From Liolophura sinensis (lineage: Eukaryota > Mollusca > Polyplacophora > Chitonida > Chitonidae): a stretch of DNA of 64,000 nucleotides. Under the pieces are notes generated by a model. The model saw only the letters and a list, made by a program, of their open reading frames with translations. It did not search any database and was not told the DNA's origin. Below are positions 46,456 through 57,376 of the stretch, piece after piece; position 1 is the stretch's first letter, and every line of letters starts with the position of its first letter. The DNA lies in NCBI RefSeq assembly GCF_032854445.1, contig NC_088296.1, positions 5,047,246 to 5,111,245 of the forward strand, given 5' to 3'. Made by a program: the position numbers and the translations under genes.

Positions 46456-46648
46456 TTCCACTGTTTGAGACTTCAGCGATAGACCAGAATCGAATGACAT
46501 AGTTACTGCTTCTGTGAACGTCTGATATATGAGTTTAATTTGGTTTCCACCATTCATTAACCTTACCACGGTCGTACTGGTCAAAAGCTAATTAAAATGG
46601 TATTAAAAACCAATCAAATGACTACAGAAAGTTTTTATTTTTCTACAG

Positions 46649-46815
46649 AAATCCAAACATGGAAAAGTCGGGGGTCAGAGTGTGGCCCAAATTTACGGAA
46701 TCTGACCAGAAATATAAAGTCATCAAGTCTGGCCAACTGGAAACAAAACAGTATCCCAGATTCACACAGTGTTCTTTTTGGACGGATTTCGTACCTGTGT
46801 TAGAAAGTCATACAG
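46649..46815 (+). CDS. ache-like: Cholinesterase-like exon 4c
   Basis: 167 nt, acceptor TTCTACAG, donor ACAG/GTGAGT. It reads NPNMEKSGVRVWPKF and keeps the QCSFW Cys. It ends ESHTG and so lacks the sequon seen in 4b. It differs from 4b at several residues (KYK for EYT, QLE for QME). Confidence 0.92.
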
Positions 46816-47471
46816 GTGAGTAATTCGAGGATATAGTATTCGCTTTGCATGAATAAATGATTAGTCTTACGCCATATTGGCGTCTTGTCATTGTTGTAAT
46901 AGTGCTGTATGTATGGAGTCTTTTTCATGTTGTAATAGTGCCGTCTGTGTTGTGTATATTTCTTCGTTGTCCAGTGTCGTATGTATGGTGTCAATGTAAT
47001 TGTTGTTCATTCTCGCATGTATGTAATCTTTCTCATTGTTGTTCATTGTCGTGTATATGTAACCTTTCTCTTCGTTGTTCATTGTCGTATGTATGTAATC
47101 TTTCTCATTGTTGTTCGGTGTCGTCTGTTGTGTGTGGTATGTTTCACTAATGTTCAGTGTCTTTTGTATGGCTCAGAGTCGTGTTTATTTATTTAGTTAC
47201 TTATTTAATGATTTATTTGATTGGTCTTATACGCCGCGTGGGAACTATATACATATTTCTGTATGTCAACTCCACATTCAGGTGTGTGGGAGAATACTAT
47301 AGGAATAGGATTGTGCCCCTTACTATTTAATAAAATGTCTACAGGATATCTTTTTGAGTAGCATAGGTTTTTTACTGAACAATTTTACAGCTCATCAAGA
47401 GAAAATAAATTAAAAATGTTTTTTCCAGGATTCTTTCCATTTTAAAGTACAAGATCTCAAATTTTTTGCAG
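46816..47471 (+). other. Intron 4c with a short, unexpanded repeat
   Basis: GTGAGT...TTTTGCAG, 656 bp. At 46880-47170 it carries about eight diverged units (GTCGTATGTATGTAATCTTT type) related to the early part of the array in intron 4b. Confidence 0.8.
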
Positions 47472-47584
47472 AATCTACAGCTCTAGCATTAGCACGTTGT
47501 GCAGGGACGCGGACTGGTGTAGCTGTCTTCAGTGTTCTATTATCAGTCATGTTATCCGCCATAATAGCCTCCAGAAATGGATGA
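47472..47584 (+). CDS. ache-like: Cholinesterase-like exon 5c: membrane or GPI-anchor tail and stop
   Basis: 113 nt, acceptor TTTTTTGCAG, stop TGA 47582-47584. It encodes ESTALALARCAGTRTG, VAVFSVLLSVMLSAIIA and SRNG. It differs from 5b at only two residues (A/V, L/F). Confidence 0.88.
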
Positions 47585-47642
47585 AAACATCTTCCGGCGT
47601 TTTCACTGGTACCTTGTCCCACCGTTTGATCAGATGCGTGCG

Positions 47643-47648
47643 AATAAA
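47643..47648 (+). promoter_or_regulatory. Probable polyadenylation signal, module c
   Basis: AATAAA 59 nt after the stop codon, in sequence shared with module b. Confidence 0.6.
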
Positions 47649-49454
47649 CAGTTGGTTGTAGAGGTGGGAATGTTAATCAACGGCTTCAACTGACAAGTCT
47701 GTGGATGTAAAATTTTGGTACTTATTATTTCGACATAAGTTTTATGCGCTTTTGCAAGGAATAAAATGAAGCTAAAATACGTATTACCAAATCAAACATT
47801 GTCTTGTCTTGGACAGTTAAACCAATTCAGTACCTCATGCTTACGTAGTCACTGTACGGTTGTGGTTTGACAGGCCATTTATTCTGTGAAATTCGTTCAA
47901 AATGATAAAGGTTTTTTGTAAACCATAGCTTTTAGCTTTAGCCTTTTGTTAAGATTGGAGGGAATTAATGCAAGCAAAAAATTTTACAAAAAAAGAAAAG
48001 AAAGAAAAACACGCATCGTTTTATTAGAAAATACTTTTAGTAGAATATTTTACAGCTGGTATTCCTCAGTTAAAAGCTCAGTGCATTCTACTATGGGTTT
48101 TTAAAGAACAGTTGTTTATTGAACTGAATCAAAGAAAAGAAATAGAAATACGTACCATTTGAGGACATGGGCTTGTAAAGAACATTTCTCATTGAGATGA
48201 AGCAAAGATTTCACAAACTTTATACCTGGCATAATTTAGAAAATTTGTAGCACAAACTACTTTCAGTCTTTTGGCCGTATGTTGTTGGTTTGTTTATACA
48301 TTTAATCCATTATGTATTATGGGCGTTTCAGTTATCAAAATTGAAGTGGGCCTAGACCTCTTACCTTAAAATATCATTGTCCTATGTCACAGGCATTCGT
48401 TTAATAAGATGTAAATTTTTGGTGCATGCTGTGCTGTTTGGTTTGAGCGTTAATGTCATAAGGATGTACTATTTCCGCCCTCTAACACACCTGGGAAGGT
48501 GATCATTAGTAACATGTTTTAATACAAAAATTCTGTCATAATGTAGAGTTCTGTTGTGTATTCTTTGCAGTTTTGGAAATCACGGGATAATGATAGAACT
48601 GCCTTATTTTGTGAGTAATGTAAGTTCACTGAACCGTTCTCCCATTGAGTAACGTTGAAATTATGGACGTGGGGCGCGGTTCAAAGAACATATTTTCAGT
48701 TCGGCAGTAAACAATTAACATACGTAAAATATATGTGAATAAGTACATATGCACTTGGGCACATGTTTTTATCAAGGCAAGAGATATATAACTGCCATTG
48801 TGAATGTAATGATAAGCAATGTATATTCAGGTACATATAATACAAAAATCCGTGGAAAAGTATCCAACATTTTGGCGATGGAGCATGGAAAGTATTAATA
48901 ATACTAAACTTACGCTTTCTAACTTATCACTAAAATACTTTCAATGTGTTGTGAGCTCAGTGTTAAAAACCTTGCAATATAACACTGTATTACAAGGAAC
49001 AAACAATTATTACCGTCTGTAACATTGTTTAGATGTTGGTATTCACATTTTACAGCCTTTGAAATACAACGTTTGACACGAAAAATGCTCATACATTAAC
49101 ATTTGGTTGTTAAGACTGTAGGTAGACTGATAATTCTGAAATGTGATGGGCTCAAGTGAAATCTGTCGCAATATAGAACTTTTTATGTAACGTCTTGTAA
49201 TCAGTAATCGGTATAACGTACACGTCCATCCTGCTCACAGCGCAAGCACCGCTCTCTTTTCTAGTTTAACATCACTTTCAGTACTAACTAACTTTGTTCG
49301 GAAATCTTTTCGCAACGTCAAGGTCAGTGGAGTAGGAAAAAACTTTATCTTTGTTACCACTTTTACTGGATTTAATTTTATCCAGAAGATACAGAACATG
49401 CTAGCATCGATTGAGATACAAGGTGTTTGTAATGGTAATTGTTGATTGCTTGAG
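47649..49454. other. 3' flank of module c, part of the segmental duplication
   Basis: Related to about 39.4-41.3 kb (for example GTGCATGCTGTGCTGTTTGG at 48421). AT-rich, with no gene seen. Confidence 0.6.
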
Positions 49455-49553
49455 GGGGCATCCGTGACCAAGGTGGTTAGCGTGCCATCATCCTCTCACC
49501 AACGCAGTCGCTGTTAGTTCAAGTGGAGGCCATGTTGACTTCCACTAATTAAA
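49455..49553 (+). repeat. SINE family A, 5' half only
   Basis: GGGGGCATCCGTGACCAAGG, TCTCACCAACGCAGTCGCTG and GTTCAAGTGGAGGCCATG. The 3' half is missing, unusual for a retroposed SINE and probably due to a later deletion. Confidence 0.7.
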
Positions 49554-50104
49554 AAAATAAACAAGCTCACGTGCGTAATATGTCGTCGAAAGTCAAATTT
49601 GTGAAATGGCGGTGTTGTTGCAACAGCTCACTTAAGCCTCGTGTAATGTACAGTTCGTATACGTTTTTATCACAAAATTCTGCAATGTGAACCAGAACCC
49701 GTTCTGACGAGGTCAAGGTCAGGGTTTTTTTTGTGTATGGTGTTTGCCTTTCTTTGTAACGTTTTCTTTATTTTTGGCACGAGCTATGCCCGTCTAGTGC
49801 TGGCAAACAGGTCCTGGCAAACAAACGGGTATTACCACGACAGAAGCAACTAAACAGTCGTTTTTAATCTTTGAATGTTTACTAAGTGGCTTTGAACATA
49901 CGGACAGGTGTGTCTTACGGTTGGCGTCTATCCAGCATGTTTAGCATTGAAGGTGTACTTTCACATCCACAACGACTTCTCCAAGTTAGCATTCTGCAAA
50001 ATAGCCACCTTGTTGTGAGATGAGAAAAGTAGCTCTTAGTTTATATTCGGCGCGAACAGGTTATTGGCGCTCCGAGAACTTACTCTGTGAATTACCGTAA
50101 GTTA
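49554..50104. other. Gene-free stretch; end of the module c duplication
   Basis: Similarity to module b's flank fades after the word TTTTCTTTATTTTTGGCACG (about 49765; counterpart about 41550). Nothing else recognised. Confidence 0.5.
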
Positions 50105-50240
50105 AAAGACTGCAAGATGAAGGTTAAAACTTGAGCACCAGCGTTGACAATGCGATAGTTGGCAAATGGTTACACATAAGGCAAAATACGACCTCTTTAT
50201 ACATTTACCTCAGGTAAGGTTTCATTCTATGTGTTCATGT
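50105..50240 (+). repeat. Dispersed repeat R1, diverged copy
   Basis: GACAATGCGATAGTTGGCAA, ATGGTTACACATAAGGCAAA and CTCAGGTAAGGTTTCATTCT. Confidence 0.65.
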
Positions 50241-50702
50241 AAATCTTTGGTAATGACTGCTTTCTACATTTGACACTTACATGGTAAGCTTGGACCTACA
50301 TAAAATCAGCGTAAACGGAAGGAGTTAAGCTGTTACGTTCAGTAAAGTGCACCTTCATATCCCGTCCACCTGCTGACAGCTATCGCATAGTCCAGCGAAC
50401 CTTGTTAAAATGTCCACACTCAGTGTGTCAAAGTGTCAGAATGCTGACACTGGTAGTTAACACATGAGCTCGGGAATGATGGAATGTTCAGTGGGAGGAA
50501 GCGAATCTGTGGAACAACAAGATTCGAAAATATTCCACCCTGCTTCAAAATGTCACTGCACGAATTGTATGTAGACATTATGCCGTGTAAAACATTAAGG
50601 CAGCTCAATTTCGGGAGTAACTGGGAATTCATTAGTGCTTTCACACATGGACAAAAATAACAACAATTCATACAAGTACATTCTTTGAACAAAACACACC
50701 GG
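50241..50702. other. Gene-free stretch, nothing recognised
   Basis: Short minus-strand frames overlap the adjacent SINE and are unsupported. Confidence 0.4.
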
Positions 50703-50858
50703 GGCCATACGTGGGAAGGTCTGCCAGTAACTTGTGGATGGTAGTGGGTTTCCCCCGGTCTCTGCCCGGTTTTCTCCCATCATAATGCTGGCCGCCGTCG
50801 TATAAGTGAAATATTCTTCAGTACGGCGTAAAACACCAATCAAATAAATCAATCAATT
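50703..50858 (+). repeat. SINE family A, 5'-truncated copy
   Basis: GGCCATACGTGGGAAGGTCT to GTACGGCGTAAAACACCAAT, followed by an AAATAAATCAATCAATT-type tail. Confidence 0.85.
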
Positions 50859-51059
50859 AATCAGTCAATCAATCAAAAAACACCGGATCAATATAGTCAC
50901 TGCCTCTACAAATACGTTACTTCTGTAACACCATTTTTAATCATTACCATATTGATCCTTATCTATCACAACTCTGTTGCTTAGCATTTCTGCTTCACAC
51001 ATAAGTTTTGCAGACTACAGACAAATGTGCACATTTCTAACACAGTTCACTGCATAGAA

Positions 51060-51240
51060 CCGCGAGTTCACGAGTTCACCCTTGATCCTTAAGGTCATAG
51101 GTTCGCGTCCACCTCCCGCTGGTTTCTGGCCAACAAGGCGATGGTTGATGTATTCGGATTTCCCTACATCAATAACCTTTATCTTTATCATATGAGTGAA
51201 AAATTGAGATACAGCGTTAAATACCATCCAAATAAATCAA
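51060..51240 (+). repeat. Putative further tRNA-derived SINE
   Basis: Contains a B-box-like word (TAGGTTCGCGTCCACC) and ends GCGTTAAATACCATCCAAAT + AAATC. The 3' part resembles 27925-28045. No second full copy in the window to confirm it. Confidence 0.4.
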
Positions 51241-51479
51241 CCTGTTTTTGATTTTTCTTCTGTTGAATTGTACATGTAACAACTTTACAAATGTGCATCT
51301 TTATGTATAAAACAAACTTTTAAAAGTTTAAAACAATACACAAGAACCAAGAGCAATATCACATTATCAGTTAACATAATGACCAGCTATATAAAAAAAG
51401 AAGAGTTATCGTGCGGAAAACCAAGAAATCCTTTACCCAAAGAATCATTAGTTTAACAGGTAAAAATGGGCTAAAAAGC

Positions 51480-51690
51480 ACGTATGTATGATTGGGGTTT
51501 TACGTCGCTTCACAATTTTCAGTTGTGTGACGACGAGGAGTCAGTAGGTGTGTGTAGATATATTGTATGTTCTTGTGACAGGGCGAGTCTATGACGCCAA
51601 AGTGCTGGCGCTCTTGAAGTACCATGCCAAAGGCATCAGACTGGAACAAAATGCATCATACCCACCCCCACACGCTGGTTTAACACCAGT
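51480..51690 (-). repeat. SINE-B-related segment
   Basis: GGGGTTTTACGTCGCTTCAC followed by TTGTGTGACGACGAGGAGTC and TCTTGTGACAGGGCGAGTCT. The same order appears at 27575-27725. Confidence 0.55.
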
Positions 51691-51827
51691 GATCATCCGT
51701 GTACTGCCTCTCTTCCAATACTATGTATACTGTCCTTTTCTCATTATTGTGTATAATCACATAATTCTATTACTACACGTATTGGACTAACCGTTATGTC
51801 ATAAATCATGTTTTCTCTATTTCATTT

Positions 51828-51886
51828 CATTGGTGTTTTACACCGTGTTCAAGAATATTTCACTTATACGTCGGCCGTAAGCATTA
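51828..51886 (-). repeat. SINE family A, 3' fragment
   Basis: TTGGTGTTTTACACCGTGTT, CAAGAATATTTCACTTATAC and GTCGGCCGTAAGCATTA. Confidence 0.75.
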
Positions 51887-52149
51887 GACCTTTAGTTAGA
51901 AGTTAGAAGAGGAACGTGTAACTTGTTATTTCAAACTAGAACTAGTTTATCTATTCTAGGTTGAAGTTAGAAGCTAAACGATGACCTTGCAACTTCAACT
52001 GAAGGCCTCTAATTACGGTGGGAGGACGTAAGTCATGTCGTAGTGACGTCTAATAAATTGGAACTAGTTTACCTATTCTACGTTGAAGTTAGAAGCTAAA
52101 AGTTGGACTTGCAACTTCAACTGAAGGTCTCTATTATGGTGGGAGGACG

Positions 52150-52999
<850 letters not shown>

Positions 53000-53100
53000 C
53001 GATTATTATAATTAAAGACGTAGAGCATTCAGCGACGACAGTGTGATAACTCGCAAATGGTCACACGTACGGCGTCTTGTGAATTTACCTCTCTCAGGTC
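53000..53100 (+). repeat. Dispersed repeat R1 fragment
   Basis: TATAATTAAAGACGTAGAGC, GCGACGACAGTGTGATAACT, GCAAATGGTCACACGTACGG, and CTCTCTCAGG at the end. Confidence 0.75.
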
Positions 53101-54370
53101 AGCCAAGATGAGCCGGAAACGTCCACCTCGGTTGACGGCTTGTATTCGAATGTCTGTTTCGATATAATAGAATCCACAGCTTTTAGTTAATATCTTTGCC
53201 AGATTCTACACAAGGTGTGGTGACTCCCTCACTCACATAGCTCTGCTCGAGTTCTTCGTCACAAATATTTTTAGTCAAACATTCTTGATTATGCGGAGAT
53301 CCTGGACTTCACCGGACCTTTACAAACAGAAGCAAATCTTGCAATAATTACCGTCCTCTACATACACGAATAACAAACAATATATACCACAGCTTTCAGT
53401 AACAACACTAATGGTCAGGAATATTTCTTTATTTGATCTGACATTTAAGAGCTGGCGTTGCTATTAACGCAGTTGGAGGGCACAGTTGTTTTTACGAGTG
53501 AATAAAATTCCTCTCTTTGTAGATAAATTGCAGGTGAAATTATTGAGCTTACACTTTAGGCTGTCCCTGAACACGTTTTTTTTATACGTTGTCAATTACC
53601 GCCAATTAACCCTCACAAACAAACTTCAACCCATTTTCAAAATGGGTGGAAGACTGAAGATTGATATATCCGACCTCCATCTCAAGTACTAGTATCAGAT
53701 GTCCAGCTGCTCTTCTTAACTGTTACTACCACACTGCGGCTATATACAAATTTATATATTCAAAGTGTCACTTGCACCCGACAGTCGCGAATTACATAAC
53801 TGATCAACAACTGCACAGAATTTTAGAAAGGTAGAGAGAAAACAGCTCAACATCAGATGCATTTCGTTTCTTTCCTGCTCTGAGCATTGAAAACAAAGGC
53901 TTCCTGAGGGGTTTATATCACTCAATAATTATAAAAATCAACTGTGTAACCAGGAAATTTAGAAACTGATATTTTTTCAAATATGATATATTAATCTGAA
54001 TTGTAATTTTTTTTTATATTTTTGTTGTATTTCCCTTTAAGTAATATCTATAGATGAGTGCATGTTTATCAGCCTTTACACTTAGGTGAAGAAATGTTGA
54101 ACTGAGGTCTCCTGGTACCGCCTGCAAATGGTGTTTCCTATATCCACACGCTGAATGTGTACTGCAGACTCTCTGGAACGCGTGCTTGGTCTGAGATCTT
54201 TCGTTAAAGCAATTAACTAAGCTTAACGAGGTCTCGTGTAAAGTGAACGGGTGTCAATCATTCATACTCCGCAATTTTTGACGCCATGTTTTTTCTGGCA
54301 AGTTGTGAACCTCTAAACCAAAAACGGTGTCAAACCTCGCATCATTGCTACCCCTTTGTAAAGTACATCT
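53101..54370. other. Gene-free stretch; may include the 3' untranslated region of the minus-strand gene
   Basis: AT-rich. The minus-strand gene ends at 54371, so its 3' untranslated region should lie just left of that. No clear AATAAA picked. Confidence 0.4.
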
Positions 54371-54668
54371 CTATAAATCTGTGCTCTCCACATATTCTTC
54401 GGCATATTTCGACATTCTATCTTCGGGTGGTTTCGTACCCGGTCCGCAGTTCGACGTGACCTCAACGTACTGGTTGCCATAGTGTCGATGTCTGCTTTCC
54501 TCTCCATTGTAACTGTGCTCCACCGTCGGCTGTGTGACGTGTAGATTCGAACCTCTGACGTCACTTTGGAAACTGACCGTTCTTTTACGGCCTGTCATCC
54601 TAGGATTGTCCAAACCGATCTCTGCGGAAACACTTGGTAGCGTGTTTGAGCGTTGTCTAGCTGCTAAG
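54371..54668 (-). CDS. Last coding exon of a single-pass membrane protein (cytoplasmic tail)
   Basis: A minus-strand exon of 298 nt with a good acceptor (TATTTTCAG) and stop TAG at 54371-54373. It joins in phase with the exon at 55398-55542 (AT/C gives Ile). It encodes a polar tail of about 99 residues, reading LAARQRSNTLPSVSAEIGLD, then an Arg/Ser-rich RKRTVSF stretch. Tyr sites lie in HSYNGE, GNQYVEV and EEYVEST, possible phosphorylation or SH2/PTB docking points. No enzymatic domain seen, family not recognised. Confidence 0.72.
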
Positions 54669-54839
54669 CTGAAAATACATTAGTAACAATAATTTAATGA
54701 AAAGCCTCGTTACAATGTCAGAACGTATCTCCTTGTAACCATTGACGTTAACCCCCATTTTCAAGAATGACTCAGTTCATCAATGGTGTGCTAGGCTACT
54801 GTTTATGTACGTAAATCGAACGTGCTAGACAGAGTAATT

Positions 54840-55010
54840 TTCTACTATTTACCATTTACATGATCAGTTAGATTAACGCCATAATTGAGGTAAACTGACC
54901 TAAAGGCCGTATTTCACCGGTTACATGTGACCATTTGACAACTATCACACTGTCGTAGCTGCTCTGTTTTTACTCTCGATGCTGTAGGACTTTCATTATA
55001 TTCTATGTGA
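54840..55010 (-). repeat. Dispersed repeat R1, in the intron of the minus-strand gene
   Basis: Plus-strand words TTTACATGATCAGTTAGATT, TTTCACCGGTTACATGTGAC and CTCTCGATGCTGTAGGAC. Confidence 0.8.
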
Positions 55011-55212
55011 TCACTGAGATTAATTCCACTTTTTACAGATTGCCTCAGAAAAGTTTGAAAGTTTTTACCGGCTCATGTTTACGAACTACCAGATTTGGTT
55101 TTGCTGTAAGTGTATGATTGCGTTACATTCAGGCACAAACATAGGCAGATGGAGTTAGTTCTGAAATCCGGACAAACGGCTGATATACCGAAGCGCTGAC
55201 TTTTTAGAATCT

Positions 55213-55342
55213 ACATCGTACATAGGAAGGTCTTCCAGCAACCTGAGGATGGTCGTGGGTTTCCCCCAGGCTCTGCCCGGTTTCCTCCCACCATAATACT
55301 GACCGCCTTCGTATAAGTGAAATATACTTAAAAAAATAATAA
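55213..55342 (+). repeat. SINE family A, 5'-truncated copy
   Basis: CGTACATAGGAAGGTCTTCC, GGGTTTCCCCCAGGCTCTGC and the end CGTATAAGTGAAATATACTT. Confidence 0.8.
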
Positions 55343-55397
55343 GTTTTAGAATATTAGTGTAATTTTCAGTGTATTTCTCCTGTCAAGTGTAACTCAC

Positions 55398-55542
55398 ATT
55401 TTTCGCTGTGATTCCTCATCCGACTTCTCCGGTTTGTTACAGTAGCAAACAAGGGCAATAACCATGAGCAGTCCTAAAGCACTGCCGACACAGGCTAAAA
55501 TGATTATCTCCTCTTCGGCAAGAGCAAACCCATCAGGGGGCG
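55398..55542 (-). CDS. Transmembrane exon of the minus-strand membrane protein
   Basis: A 145-nt minus-strand exon (acceptor ATGTTGTAG, donor AAAT/GTGAGT). It encodes APPDGFALAEEE, then the transmembrane segment IIILACVGSALGLLMVIALV, a CYC membrane-edge motif that may be palmitoylated, and the basic/acidic start of a cytoplasmic tail (NKPEKSDEESQRK). Phase 2 at its 3' end matches the exon at 54371-54668. It needs an upstream exon ending in phase 1. The orientation (acidic outside, basic inside) fits a type I receptor-like protein. Confidence 0.75.
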
Positions 55543-55814
55543 CTACAACATGAAAAATTTCTATCCATGATCGTACAAAATTTAGTACGCTCAATGTCAT
55601 GAAGTACTTTTAGACTGTTTCATTTGTAACTTTCATAGCTATACGTATTAAAGATCTATGTTTCTATACCAGTGACAGTTAACCTAGTCGATATCCGTGT
55701 GGAACATGATCCATATGTCCAAACTTATTGTTTACTCATACCCTGTCAACATATTTTCACATTTTGATTTAAGTGCCCTGATTAGGGACATGGTCTGTTC
55801 CTAGCCCTATGTGG

Positions 55815-56070
55815 CCTCTTCAACTCTTCTCTTTATACTGCGCTGGTGGAGTATCGTAGCCACAGGGTAAACCAATGGTAAACCGTACACCGATTCACGC
55901 CATGTTCGATAAGTCTTTTCTAGACGATGGCTACAGCCCATAAATGGTATCTACTTTGGCTTTTATCTCTTAGTTCGCCCGCACACACAACATCGGTGTA
56001 AGGTATATCATTGGTTGCCCCTGTGGCTGCGAAATTCCGCCAGCCCAGTATAAAGAGAGGAGTTGAGGTA
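55815..56070. mobile_element. Foldback or MITE-like element with ~80-bp inverted arms
   Basis: The left arm (55815-55893), with TCTTTATACTGCGCTGGTGG and GTAGCCACAGGGTAAACCAA, is matched by the inverse of the right arm (55991-56070): inverted words TCTTTATACTGGGCTGGCGG and GCAGCCACAGGGGCAACCAA. Arms differ at several positions and a ~97-bp loop separates them. Confidence 0.75.
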
Positions 56071-56323
56071 GGCACCTGAGGCTAGTCTTCTGGTTTCCAT
56101 GCTCGGCAGACATACAAACCAGAAGACGCTGTAATTTAAAAGCTAAAATATCCATTTTTTATCAGTTCCAGTCAAGTGTTACGCCTTGGTCTTCATAACT
56201 ATTTTACAGTCATACTATAAAAAATTTATCAACTCAGATCTATAGTCCGTTTCGCGTGTCGAAACAGCCATTATTTACGCTGTATTTTCATATACACTTT
56301 TGTATTACTTACAACGGAAAACA

Positions 56324-56475
56324 CAGCCGTACATGAAAAGGTCATCCAGCAATCTAAGGTTGATCATGTGTTTCCCCCCAGGATCTGCCCGGTTTCCTCT
56401 CATTATAATGCTGACCGCCGACGTATAAGTGAAATATTCTTGAGAACAACGTAAATCTTCAGTCATATAAATAAA
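56324..56475 (+). repeat. SINE family A, 5'-truncated copy
   Basis: CAGCCGTACATGAAAAGGTC, GATCTGCCCGGTTTCCTCTC and an ATATAAATAAATATAA-type tail. Confidence 0.8.
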
Positions 56476-56758
56476 TATAATCAATTATCCATCTATAATA
56501 ATTACATAGTTATTACGAATATGCTGGTAAGTAACAGAAACCAAGGAAGAAACATGAAGATACTGAAAGTTCTATTCAAGCTGTGTTCATTAAGACACGT
56601 TAAGATTGTTATAAATCAAAATCTTCAAGAATTTTCCCCTTAGGATAGCCGTTTTATCCCCTGGTGTCCGGGATAAAACACCGATTTTCGGCAAGTTACC
56701 CATAAACTTTCTTAGTACATGATAATGGAAAGCAAGCGGCCATGAACGAGCGATGGAC

Positions 56759-56990
56759 TACGCAAGCGGCCAAACGATGACCCAGGAGCCGTTCACCAAT
56801 GCGGTCGCTGTGAGTTCAAGTCCAGACTTCCTCTCTGGCCGTACGTAGGAAGGTCTGGTAGTAACCTGCGGATAGTCGTGGGCCTACCCGGGCTGTGCTC
56901 GGTTTCCTAACACCATAAAGCTGGCGGCCGTCGCATAAGTGAAATATTCTTGAGTATGGCGTAAAACACCAATCAAATAAATAAATAAAT
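56759..56990 (+). repeat. SINE family A, near-full copy
   Basis: GACCCAGGAGCCGTTCACCA, GTGAGTTCAAGTCCAGACTT, GAGTATGGCGTAAAACACCA and an AAATAAATAAATAAAT tail. The A-box part is degraded. Confidence 0.85.
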
Positions 56991-57144
56991 CATAACGGCC
57001 CCTGGTACAGTGAGAGAATGGTAATGATGAAAATGAAGACGATTCAGCGCAACGTTCACAGTTAACTTAAAGCACAAGACAACCTTTTAAATCGTATCAG
57101 CTTTATACTTGGAGATCTGAGAAGTTATAGAATCAGGAACTCAC

Positions 57145-57376
57145 TTGTGGTTGTCGTAATAGCCAAGGTTGTCTTTTCCGTCGAGTTGCTTGGTGGTAAT
57201 ACAGGGAACACTGGGTACATTGTGTATTCTGAAAATGTCACCAAAAACAATTTTTCTTTGAAGTCTATCTGTCAAAACAGATATTTGTATACCATTCGAT
57301 AACCAATAAGGACGTTCCAGGTCAATAATCGCAAGGTCAATTCCCCAAAACGACGTATAACACAATGAGCAAAGAA
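57145..57376 (-). CDS. Candidate exon with an F5/8 type C (discoidin/fucolectin)-like segment
   Basis: A minus-strand exon of 232 nt with acceptor ACTCTTTTAG and donor ACAA/GTGAGT. It encodes CYTSFWGIDLAIIDLERPYW, then LSNGIQISVLTDRLQRK and later CITTKQLDGKDNLGYYD. The 'WGIDL...PYWLSNIQI..LTDR' pattern resembles the core strands of F5/8 type C / fucolectin-like carbohydrate-binding domains. It ends in phase 2, while the transmembrane exon at 55398 needs phase 1 upstream, so they cannot join directly. Either an intermediate exon is missing from my reading or they belong to different genes. The family call is by eye. Confidence 0.45.

Larger units (their letters stand above)
45083..46648 (+). 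other. Intron 3c, enlarged by two opposed SINEs
   Basis: GTAAGA...TTCTACAG, 1566 bp against 238 bp in 3b. The ends match intron 3b. The extra DNA includes SINE-A copies at 45305 (+) and 46203 (-). Confidence 0.88.
55543..57144. other. Probable intron(s) of the minus-strand gene with SINEs and a foldback
   Basis: Includes an inverted repeat (55815-56070) and SINE-A copies (56324, 56759). At least one further coding exon is expected here if the exon at 57145 belongs to the same gene, because the phases do not match directly. I could not identify it. Confidence 0.45.
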
